The notes below the pieces were generated by a model, which was not told the DNA's origin, did not search any database, and saw only the letters and a list, made by a program, of their open reading frames with translations. Positions 36,464 to 46,801 of a stretch of DNA of 64,000 nucleotides are shown here, in pieces. Origin of the DNA: Rutidosis leptorrhynchoides (lineage: Eukaryota > Streptophyta > Magnoliopsida > Asterales > Asteraceae); assembly GCF_046630445.1 (NCBI RefSeq), contig NC_092339.1, positions 312,665,501-312,729,500 of the forward strand. Reading direction: 5' to 3'. Made by a program: the position numbers and the translations under genes. Numbering within the stretch: the first letter of the stretch is position 1; each line of letters opens with the position of its first letter.

Positions 36464-37765
36464 ATGCAAGATGTTGTTAAGAAAGAAATTATTAAACTGC
36501 TAGATGCAGGTTTAATTTATCCAATTTCTGATAGTCCATGGGTAAGCCCAGTTCAATGCGTGCCTAAGAAGGGTGGCATGACTGTCATCACAAATGAGAA
36601 ATATGAGCTTATTCCTACTAGGACTGTAACAGGATGGCGTGTTTGTATTGATTATAGAAAATTAAATGACGCCACCAGAAAAGATCACTTTCTCTTACCT
36701 TTCATTGATCAAATGTTGGAAAGATTAGCAGAAAATAGTTACTATTGTTTTCTTGATGGTTTTTCCGAATATTTTCAAATTCCAATAGCACCAGAGGATC
36801 AAGAGAAAACCACATTCACGTGCCCTTATGGTACTTTTGCTTACAAACGCATGCCATTTGGACTTTGCAACGCCCCTGCAACCTTTCAAAGGTGTATAAT
36901 GGCGATTTTTCACGACATGATAGAAGAATGCATGGAAGTTTTCATGGATGAATTTTCAGTCTTCTGTGATACATTTGAATCATGTCTAGTTAATCTTGAA
37001 CGAATGTTTATTAGATGCGAACAATCAAATCTAGTACTTAATTGGGAGAAATGCCATTTCATGATTAAAGAAGGCATCGTTCTTGGTCATAAAATTTCAA
37101 AGGAAGGAATTGAAGTGGATAGAGCTAAAGTAGATGTAATTGCTAAACTTCCACATCCCACCAATGTTAGAGGAGTTAGGAGTTTTCTAGGGCATTCCGG
37201 TTTTTACCGACGTTTCATAAAAGATTTTTCTAAAATTGCCACTCCTATGAATAAACTCCTAGAAAAGGATGTTCCATTCATCTTTTCAGATGAATGTATC
37301 AAATCTTTTAATATTCTTAAAGAAAAACTCACTAATGCGCCAATCATGATAACTCCAAATTGGAATCTACCGTTTGAACTAATGTGCGATGCAAGTGATT
37401 TTGCAATGGGAGCCGTTTTAGGACAAAGGATTGAAAAACTATTTCAACCTATTTATTATGCTAGTAAGACATTACAAGGAGCACAAACGAACTATACAAC
37501 TACTGAAAAAGAACTCCTTGCCATTGTCTTTGCTTTTGACAAATTTCGTTCATATCTCGTTCTAGCTAAAACGGTGGTCTATACCGACCATTCTGCTCTT
37601 AGATACCTATTTTCGAAACAAGATGCTAAACCAAGATTAATCTGTTGGATCTTAATCTTACAAGAGTTCGATATTGAAATCCGAGACAAAAAGGGAGCAG
37701 AAAATCTCACCGCTGATCATCTTTCTCGTCTTGAAAATCCTGAATTAGAAGTTCTAAATGAATAA
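36464..37765 (+). pseudogene. Element 2 reverse transcriptase and RNase H
   Basis: 433 open codons in the gag-pol frame. Reverse transcriptase motifs: [33 protein letters not shown], and a catalytic site that reads FMDE (36941-36952) where Element 3 has FMDD. Changing the second catalytic Asp to Glu should cripple or abolish polymerase activity. RNase H has [37 protein letters not shown] and [10 protein letters not shown], giving the D-E-D-D set. It ends at TAA 37763. Confidence 0.9.
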
Positions 37766-40054
37766 GCCATACAAGACAACTTTCCTGATGAATATCTATT
37801 GAAGATAGATTATAATGAAATTCCATGGTTTGCAGACTATGGGAAGATCCTTGAAAAGGGGTTGTCGTACCAAAAACGAAAGAAATTCTTCAGTGATATA
37901 AAACACTATTTCTGGGAAGATCCACATTTGTTTAAAAGTTGTCCTGATTGAATAATACGCCGATGTGTATTCGGAGATGAAGCTAGTCAAATCTTAAACC
38001 ATTGTCACACATGACCAACAGGAGGGAATTATGGGCCTTAACTTACAGCAAGAAAAGTTTATGATGCTGGATTCTATTGGCCTACAATTTTCAAAGACGC
38101 ACACCTTCTTTGCAAATCCTGTGATGCTTGTCAAAGGGCCGGAAAAATAAGTCAACGTGATGAAATGCCACAAAATGTCATTCAAGTATGTGAAGTATTT
38201 GACATTTGGGGTATTGATTTTATGGGTCCATTTCCAAAATCTCATAATAATCTCTACATTCTCGTTGCCATTGATTATGTATCTAAATGGGCGGAAGCAC
38301 AAGCTCTCCCGACTAATGATGCACGAGTTGTAGTCAACTTTTTAAAACGTCTTTTTGCAAGGTTCGGAACACCGAAAGCTTTAATAAGTGATCTCGGTAC
38401 TCATTTTTGTAATAATCAACTTGAGAAAGTTCTCAAAAGATATGGAGTAACTCATAAAATCTCCACTGCTTATCACCCACAGACAAGTGGACAAGTTGAA
38501 AATACCAACCGAGCTTTAAAACGTATTCTAGAGAACACCGTAGGATCAAATCCGAAGGAATGGTCCATGAAATTGGAGGATGCACTCTGGGCTTTTAGAA
38601 CAGCCTATAAAACTCCAATTGGTACCACACCTTTTAAACTCGTTTACGAAAAAGCATGTCATCTTCCAGTAGAAATTGAACACAAAGCATTTTGGGCTTT
38701 GAAGACATGTAATCTTGATTTACATGAAGCCGGACATCTACGATTAAGTCAGCTAAACGAATTAGAAGAATTAAGACATGAAGCATACAAAAATTCGTTA
38801 ATCTATAAAGAAAGAACGAAGAAATGGCATGATAAAAGAATCAGAAGTTCAAAAGAATTTAAAGAAGGAGACAGAGTTCTTCTTTTCAATTCACGATTCA
38901 AGCTATTTCCTGGAAAATTGAAATCAAGATGGTCTAGACCATTCATAGTTAAAAGAGTTTTCCCATGCGGAACAATAGAGTTAATAAATTCAAATGGGAT
39001 TGAATTTAAAGTTAATGGTCACAGAGTTAAACATTACATACATGGTCTGATGGAAGTTGACAATGAAGTCAATCATAATTTCACCACCCAAGAAAACCTT
39101 CAAAATGAAAACATAAATATGTTATCAACAACATGTGAAAAATCAAAATTGGAAAATAAGGAGGATTCAAATTTGAGTGATGAAGAAGAATTCTTATACA
39201 AACCTCCCATTCCAATAAATGAAGAAAAATGTGAACAAGAAGTTCAATTAGAAGTGAAAGAACACCCGAAAAAGGTTTACAAACCAACTCGACTTACTAA
39301 AGCAGGAGACCCGGGTAAATTTATCATTTCTTACTTGCTTAATGATGGTGATGTATATAATGGACTCGTAGATTTAGGAGCAAGTGCAAATATTATGCCT
39401 CTTTCCTTATACAAAAGATTAGGTATGGGTAAATTAAAACCAACCAAAATAGGTGTTAAATCATTTGATCAAACCATTAAACACCCGGTTGGAATAGCAA
39501 ATACTTTACTTGTTAACGTGGGAAGTTTGACCTTTGTTGCAAACTTCATAATGATTAATATGGAGGAAAACCTCAATATTTCTCTAATTTTAGGTCGCCC
39601 ATTTTTAGCAACCACCGAGGCATTCATTGATGTAAGAGAAGTTAGAATGACACTTAGGGATGGTGATAAATCGATCACCTTTGTGAACCAAAAGTTTAGA
39701 TCTCCACCAACCAAAACTGTTAAACCAATAAAAATGCATAAGTGTGGGGAAGATGAAGAAACACTTAATGATGATCCAATCACAAAGAACCCCGTTGATG
39801 ATATGAAATTAGATGAACCCGTTTTTAACAGTTCAACGAAGAAACTTTATAAACGGATTCACGATGCTAAGATTAAGGGAAACTTTAAATTATGTAACCG
39901 ATTAGTATCCAATTTATCGCCAAAAGAAAAGGCAATGTTAGTTGAATTTGTGAAAGTGATGGAGGAAATCAACAAATGGATTGAAGTAAAAATCAAAGAT
40001 ATACAAGTTGTTGATGATCCAATTGAAAATAACGTTAATCACAATTTCAACTAA
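37766..40054 (+). pseudogene. Element 2 integrase fused to a second retropepsin-like domain
   Basis: Same frame as gag-pol. The zinc-binding N-terminus is hit by TGA 37949, TGA 38012 and TAA 38039. From 38165 on, 629 codons are open. The integrase core has [16 protein letters not shown] and GQVENTNR (the D, D, E triad), and the C-terminal domain ends with HRVKHYI near 39037. An acidic linker follows. Then comes a second aspartic-protease-like unit: [29 protein letters not shown] (Asp codon at 39371) and [19 protein letters not shown]. It parallels the first protease at 35621 in order and spacing but is clearly diverged. A Lys-rich tail follows ([16 protein letters not shown]). A protease after integrase is not a normal Ty3 arrangement. 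Confidence 0.9.
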
Positions 40055-40224
40055 GTGTGGGGAGGTTCGAATCTTTTTAGGGTAATATGTATTTCTGTTA
40101 GAGTTAGATATTCTGTTTTCGTGTAGTTTTCGAGAATGGAACCCGAATGGTCTTTCCCTAGCAGACCCTAAAGAACTAGTCTTCTCCCCTCATTCTGAAT
40201 TATTTTTTTTTTAGGTTTTACGAG

Positions 40225-40641
40225 ATGAAGACTTCCTGTGAATTAAACCATGGTCTAATGCTACACGCTTTGATCAGTAAACGTAATAATGACACCCTTC
40301 CAAGTGAAATAGTATCATTAATCAGAGGTAAATTGGACGGAGTAAGAAAAGAATCCAGGAACGAAAATAATAAGTTACAATTTGGTAAAGGAAAATCAAA
40401 ATTCGTAGCGAAAAGAAGAGCACGACACCTTGAAAGATGTCACAAATGCGGAAAATGGTCACACAAAGGAAAATGTTCGACGAATCAGACATATTCCAAT
40501 ACCAAATTCGTTACTTTATGCAGAGATGGACCGTTCATATGTTTCGAAGAAAAAACATTGAATGCTCGAGGTTACGCCTATGTAGCTATGGAAAACCAAT
40601 TAGTCCGACTATCTTATGAGTGGGCTAAAGTAGGTCACTAA
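40225..40641 (+). CDS. Small zinc-knuckle-like ORF of Element 2
   Basis: 138-codon open frame, 170 bp after the integrase/protease frame. It is basic (GKGKSKFVAKRRARHLERC) and has CHKCGKWSHKGKC, a CX2C-X4-H-X3-C pattern one residue short of a retroviral CCHC knuckle. The C-terminal part (FICFEEKTLNARGYAYVAME) is not recognised. It could encode a nucleic-acid-binding accessory protein or be a displaced nucleocapsid remnant. No homologous ORF is visible in Element 3, which is truncated before this point. Confidence 0.45.
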   Translation: MKTSCELNHGLMLHALISKRNNDTLPSEIVSLIRGKLDGVRKESRNENNKLQFGKGKSKFVAKRRARHLERCHKCGKWSHKGKCSTNQTYSNTKFVTLCRDGPFICFEEKTLNARGYAYVAMENQLVRLSYEWAKVGH

Positions 40642-41590
40642 GAATTCTATTTCACAGGTAAGTATGTACAGTTTTTATTTTTATTTTTTTTATTGCTTTT
40701 GACCTTTTGATAATAAACGCTAAATTGTTCGCTATAAAGTATTAAATTGATACTCTATAAAATTAGGTTTTGCGACCGAAATTATTGATATCATACAAAA
40801 ATTTATTACATCACTGCGAAATTTACCGTTTATTCTTAAGGTATAAATATCTTTAATCAATCAACCCAAAATATTTCAAAAATTCGTCATGAGTTAAACT
40901 AGGTTATAAAACCGAAATTACTTTACCGAAAAGAGGGGCGTATATTTTTTGATAATATTTGATTGATTAAAGTGGGATAAAAGACCAAAAAGATTTTTAA
41001 TTTTATTTTTACTTTGTTTTTAAAATTAAAATTAATATTAAATTATTAATGTAAACTTTTTAAAATAAATATATTTAAGTTTGTAAATATTTGAAAAATT
41101 AATATTTTTAATATAAGTTTGTTGTATAAAAACAAAAATATAATTTAAGTTTGGTGTGAATTTTTAATTTTAATAATATGAATTTTTAATTTTATGCATT
41201 TTATATTTAAGTTTGGTGTGAATTTAAAAACAAAAATTTACTTTATTTCGTTAAGTTAAAAATATGATTTTTAAAATTCGTCGTAAGTTGAAGACTAGGT
41301 CATTGAACCGAAATTGCTCTACCCAAGGGAGGGACGAGAACTTTTATTATCATTATTTTTAATCTTATTGAACTAAAGCATGCCAAAAACATTTAAAAAA
41401 CCCAAAAATCTTTACTTTTAAAACCGCGCTTTGAATTGACAAATTTTAAAATTTTATCGAGGGACGGACTAGGACATCGATCCGAAACGCCCTCATCCTA
41501 AAAAGAAACAAATTTTTAAAATTTTATTAATTATATGTTTTATAAGTTTTAAGTTTTTTTTATATAAAAAAAAAAACAAAAAGTACTGTA
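40642..41590. other. Element 2 non-coding segment with recurring ACCGAAATT phrases
   Basis: AT-rich, no gene. A phrase of the type ACTAGGT-N-AACCGAAATT-N-CTNTACC recurs imperfectly at about 40764, 40903, 41292 and 41465, and again at about 44666. AATTTAAGTTTGGTGTGAATTT occurs twice (about 41139 and 41201). Confidence 0.55.
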
Positions 41591-41599
41591 CCCGGACCC

Positions 41600-41647
41600 C
41601 CATGCGATCGCATGGGTTTTGAACTTCAACTCCATGCGATCGCATGG
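41600..41647. promoter_or_regulatory. Pair of perfect 16-bp palindromes before the 3' gene of Element 2
   Basis: CCATGCGATCGCATGG occurs at 41600-41615 and 41632-41647, 32 bp apart. That is nearly the spacing of the pair in the LTR promoter. About 145 bp later a short ATG exon begins. The pair may mark an internal promoter for the 3' gene; this is inference. Confidence 0.5.
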
Positions 41648-41790
41648 AGCTGAAAAACTGGACAGGATCAAAAGGCCAGCGAGTTCTGTCTTCACCACAA
41701 ACACACACACACATATCACGAAAATACTCCCAAATCCTCTCTAAAATTCGCAATTTTTCACCATAATTCGTCAAATTTCTCGCTCTAATC

Positions 41791-43974
41791 ATGAAATTGT
41801 TCAGAAGTTTATCAAAAAAAGGTAAAAATTACACCCCTAAATCTCTTTAAATTTAATTTTTAGTGTTCTTGAGCTATATTTTACCTAATTTGATTTTGTT
41901 AGTTTCTAGTGTAACTAGAGTTAAATTGTTAGTATTTTATGCATGTATAACCTAGATTGATGCTATTTAACATGATTTAAAGCCAAAAACTTCAAAAATT
42001 TTAGAAATCTAGGGTTTGTGTTCTTGAGCAATTTGGGATTTTTTGATATAAACAGGTTATGGCCGATTTTTGTCATGAATTATTGCTAAATTGAGTAGTG
42101 TAACATGTTTAGGTAGCTAAATGATCCAAACTTTAATCCTAAACATGATTTTTGAAGATTAAAGTAGACTTTTTAGTTGCAAAATTCATGAACTTGATTA
42201 ATTTGATATAATTGCCAATTGAGACTTGTTTAATTGTTAGTAATGACTATTTTGACATGTTATTTGAGTTAAATGCTTATGAACTTTGTCTACATTTTCA
42301 TATGTGCTTATTTGAAAAAGTGTAGAATTGTAAAAAAATGTGAAAATGTGTATAAGTTTAATTTTGATTTAACATGTTATTGTGATTGTTTTAAGTTGTT
42401 ATTTTGCTAACACTAATGCATATATGGATGCACAAATTTTGTGTTTAATGTGTTTTGCAGAGAACCGATACTGGAGGTTCATCATCATCATCTAGACGAC
42501 CTGCTCCAGAACCTGAACCAGAAATGCAATATGAACCCGAACAAGAGCCACAACAGGAATAACAACATCAGCCTGATCAACATGTACCTTATTATGATCC
42601 GCTACAGTTTGATAATGAATTCATAGTAGTACCGATGCATCCGCCACTAGAATACCCAACGATTCCTGAACATACATTGCATCCTAATCTGAGATTCGAC
42701 AGAAGCTGGAGAGATTACCCGGCATATCAAAGTAATAAATTCAAATTAGTAACGAAAGATGTAGAGGTGCCTAGGGTAATTGATTGGAATCCTTTGGAAA
42801 GGGTCCAACTTGCTGACCGTGTTAGGGAGCATCTGATTCAAAGGTATGGCAGTTCTTCTTTTACTGATTGGGAACGCTTATTCACCATTCGCAGACTTAT
42901 ATATAAGGAATGGTGTGTTGAGCTGATGAGTACTATAGCGTTAAATGTAGATGTAGATAGATTAGATGATAGAAGTTTTCTTAGGTTTATACTTGGCCGT
43001 AGGATGTACAGGATGTCCATGCTGGACATGGCCAGGGCTTTGTAGATTTATACGCCCGCTGAATTACTACTACCCGATTGTATGAATTTGATTTATCGTG
43101 GTGAAAGGGTAGATAGGAATTTTGATGCGAACGCCGTCTGGAGCCATATGTCAGATTATAATGTTTTTGGGCGGGGAGGAACACATACCTACTTACATAT
43201 TAACAGAGCCGAGCTTCGTATAATTCATAGATTTTTGGCTAACTCGATTACACAGAGAGGTCACAACAAGGAAAAATTGACCTTACATGATTTATTTTAC
43301 CTAAAGTATATTCGAGACCCAAGAGGCTTTGTTAATATCCCTTACTGTGTTGATTTTTATTTATCTAAGATGGTTGAAGGAATACAGGAAGGGGGATAAT
43401 TGGAGGAGGTATTTTTGTTACTCTCATTGGAGAGTATTTAGGTGTAGATAAGGACCAAGGGGGTCCACTTTTGGAATGTAGGGAACAGGTTGAGCTTTTA
43501 GGATTGAGGGTTTATGCGGGTGCTAAGGTATTAAAGAGTAGACGCAACCAGGTAATACCCTATGAAGGTAGTCATCCTCAGGTAGAGAGAGGCTCAGATG
43601 AGGAGATGGAGGAAGCAGATGACATTAGGGATGTCATTCGGGAGGCTATGACTGATGTCTACCAGCGTGTAGATGAGGTAGACATGACAAACGCGGAGAG
43701 ATTTCGTCGGATGGAGCAGTGGCAAGCCCGGAATGATCATGAGCATTCCAGGCAACGACAGCATGATAGATGGGACTATCATCAGCGTCAGATTATGAGC
43801 CGGCTGTCACCTCAGGATCACTACGTTCCAACCCGACCCGCTTACTATCCTCAACACCAGCCCAAGATGAGACCACCTTATACTCTCTACGACCCTAACC
43901 AGGCATACCAGTACACCTATCACCAACCATGGAACCCGGACGATGACATGAACTGGAACCCCTATCCAGATTGA
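41791..43974 (+). pseudogene. ATHILA ORF-1-like 3' gene of Element 2, possibly spliced, inactivated
   Basis: A possible first exon (MKLFRSLSKK, 41791-41821) is followed by GGTAAAAATT, a splice-donor-like site. TGTTTTGCAG at 42451-42460 is a splice-acceptor-like site. The exon 2 frame reads RTDTGGSSSSSRRPAPEPEP, then FDRSWRDYPAYQSN, FTIRRLIYKEWC, DDRSFLRFILGRRMYRMS, HINRAELRIIHRFLANSI and FVNIPYCVDFYLSKM. This resembles the ATHILA ORF-1 family of Athila-type elements, placed here in the env-like position after pol. Stops at 42559 and 43042 and a frameshift near 43395 break it. The last part (43471-43974) has a DVYQRVDEVDMTNAERFRRM helix and a Tyr/Pro/Gln-rich tail. Exon phases do not join the open frame cleanly, so the splice model is tentative. 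Confidence 0.65.
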
Positions 43975-46098
43975 TTTAGTTCCTGTTGGTAATTTTTATG
44001 ACTTTTATTTTTATTATTTTTATTTATTTATGTTTAAACATATGATATTGTGATACATTAATGTATTGTTTAATATTTTTATTATTTTGTACTAATATTT
44101 CATATTTGATTTGAAAGTGGGATTTAAAGTCCCATTTCAAATTACCATGCATGTTTATATTTGTATTGTATGTATTTTATTTCATGTACACAACAGGGTA
44201 AAACAACGCATTTTCAAAGACTGGCATTAAGTTCAGCAAAAGTTACTAATTTTGATGATAAAACGAAAAACAAATATGATGTAACAACAAGACGGAATGA
44301 AAAAATGATGTTCACCATTTATCATTCAGCAAACAAACGCCAATATGTTTGAAAACTTTGGTAAAATTTAATCATTTTTCTACGCTAATTACCCTCAATA
44401 ATTTAAATTGTTACTGATTTCTTGCAAATGAGGGCATTGCAAGATCTTAAGTGTGGGAAGGGGTTAAATTTTTTGGAATTTTAAAATTTTTTGACTTATA
44501 CACTTGGTTACCATTAGAAATACTAGTAATGCAGTAGTTGTATTAGAATCTAGTGTTCTCTGATAATAAAGAACAGTCCTAGTCTTATATACTGACTACC
44601 CAATTCTAGTAAAATTTTTTAAAATTTTCAATTAAATGAACTCAAAATAATGTTTATACATATTTATGAACGATAAAACTAGGTGTTAAACACCGGAATT
44701 ATTGTTACCTCGGAAATGACATAAATTGAGAAACAACCAAAATGTTAGAATTCATTTAAAATGGAATAGAGGATAATAAAAAGGTAAATAAAAGAAAATA
44801 AAAAGTCAAGTGTGGAAAAAATTACCAAGTTATTTTGAACATATATCATATATTTCTGTAACAAATAATTGAAGATACTTTTGCTTTGGACTAATCTAAT
44901 CAGTTTTACCCGATTTACTGTAATATATTTGAAAGAAAAGATGGATCTCCACGATGAATCAATTCCATCATTAAAAGGAAGTAAAGTCTTCCGAAAAAGA
45001 AACGTGCTTCTTGATTTAGGTCATGAAGTTGTCGTCCAGACCAGCTGTAGGTTGACGAAAAATCTAGAAAAGTCATCACTAAAATCAGCAGGAAATCCAC
45101 GGACCTCGGCATCAAACAGGGTCGCCAAGTGGTCAGACTTATCCTAACCATGATAGGATCTGTCTTGTAAAATGGGGAGGACGCCGTGCAAATTAGCTGG
45201 ATAAGACTAATGAATCAGATCCCCAGAAAGGAAAATCTCCTTAAAGATCAAAAATCAGCTTTTAAGACTGATATTACTCAATCCTTGAGATCGACCTTAA
45301 AGATTGAGAATTCAAACTCATGGAATTCAATGATATCTAAACTCGAGCTTGAACGAAAAAATATTTTGATCAAAATTACAAACCGATTTGTTTTCTGAAA
45401 ATCCATTTTCAATACGTTCATTACCATTGAACGTAAAATCCTAGGAATTCACCTGGAGTTCATTAGGTCACCTGAACCAAATCGGGTGTCAACCGTAAGA
45501 ACGGTGGTTGCATAATATGGTCAAAGACAGGACCTTGTGCCAGACCGAAAAACTATAGGGTGAGCTTTACTATTGCTCCTACAAAGGATAATAATTGCAT
45601 CTGACACGTTATAGACCATAATTAAAAGCATGTCAGGGGACATTGCGTTAACAGTTGCTTGTTCAACGCTTTCCTTTACAACCGGACGGTAGTTTACCGA
45701 AAGGTAATATACGGAGCAAGTATACTGGACGTGTTGCTTTACCAATACAAGGATAGCAAGTGGGTGACACAAAACCGCAAGTTTTGAGCTAAAGTTTTCA
45801 AATCTGAAACCTACCAAACCCACAAAAATAATTTGCAAACACCGATGAAGAGTTATTCCGAAAAACTTATCTAGGGTAAAAACTAGATTGTATTTTCAAA
45901 AGATCAAATGTTTTCATAAAGATCCAATTTCCTTAAAGGATCTAAATTTTCATAGTCATGTGGGACTGTAAACCACATCGTTACTACCATTGTTTATACC
46001 GCCGTATAGAAATCACCGATGTACAAAGTGTGAAAAATAAAGAAGTGATTCTAGTATTTTTATTTCAAGACTATATTGCTTGAGGACAAGCAACGATT
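43975..46098. other. Element 2 3' non-coding region
   Basis: Long region between the 3' gene and the polypurine tract. It has only short open frames (for example 44161-44352 and 44869-45147) without recognisable domains. Polypurine-like AAGTGTGGGAAGGGG (44449) and AAGTGTGGAAAAA (44808) lie here. Confidence 0.55.
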
Positions 46099-46113
46099 AA
46101 GTGTGGGAATATT
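46099..46113 (+). promoter_or_regulatory. Element 2 polypurine tract
   Basis: AAGTGTGGGAATATT lies directly before the 3' LTR, where the plus-strand primer is expected. Related purine-rich copies lie at 40053, 44449 and 44808. Confidence 0.7.
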
Positions 46114-46713
46114 TGATAATGCTAAAAACAAACATATATTTCATAGCATTATCCCTCAAGAAAGACAAGCTTTTAGTTGCAATTGTTCTATTTACAAGTG
46201 ATATTCGTTTAAATAATAAAAGGTGAAAACAAAAGACAGAGTCGACGAATTGAAGACACAAACGACCAAAAAGCTCAAAAGTACAAAATATAATCAAAAT
46301 GGTTCAAATTATTGATGAGAAACGTCTCAAAATTACAAGAGTACAAGACGCGAAACGCAAAATACAAGATATTAAATTGTACGCAAGGACGTTCGAAAAT
46401 CTAAAACCGGGACCAAAGTCAACTCTCAACGCTCGACGCAACGGATTAAAAATTACAAGTCAACTATGCACACGAATATAATATAATATTTAAATAATTC
46501 TTAAAATTATTTATATATTATATATATTATTATAAACCGTCAGCAAGCAAAGAAACAAAGTCTTGTGAGCTGGAAAAAGGGGCCATGCGATCGCATGGCC
46601 TGGAAGACAAAAAGCCATGCGATCGCATGGCAGTAGGTGACAGGCCTGATGCTATAAATTCGCGTGTTTTGGCTCAGTTTTAAAAACATATATCCATCCA
46701 TCTATCTACAAAC

Positions 46714-46801
<88 letters not shown>

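Noticed and set aside
44869..45398. Short ORFs in the 3' region of Element 2
   Set aside because: No domain, no sign of conservation that I can test, and located in long non-coding DNA.
30580..46630. CRISPR-like interpretation of the repeated 16-bp palindrome
   Set aside because: Copies are few, paired and far apart in a plant retrotransposon; no regular spacer array.
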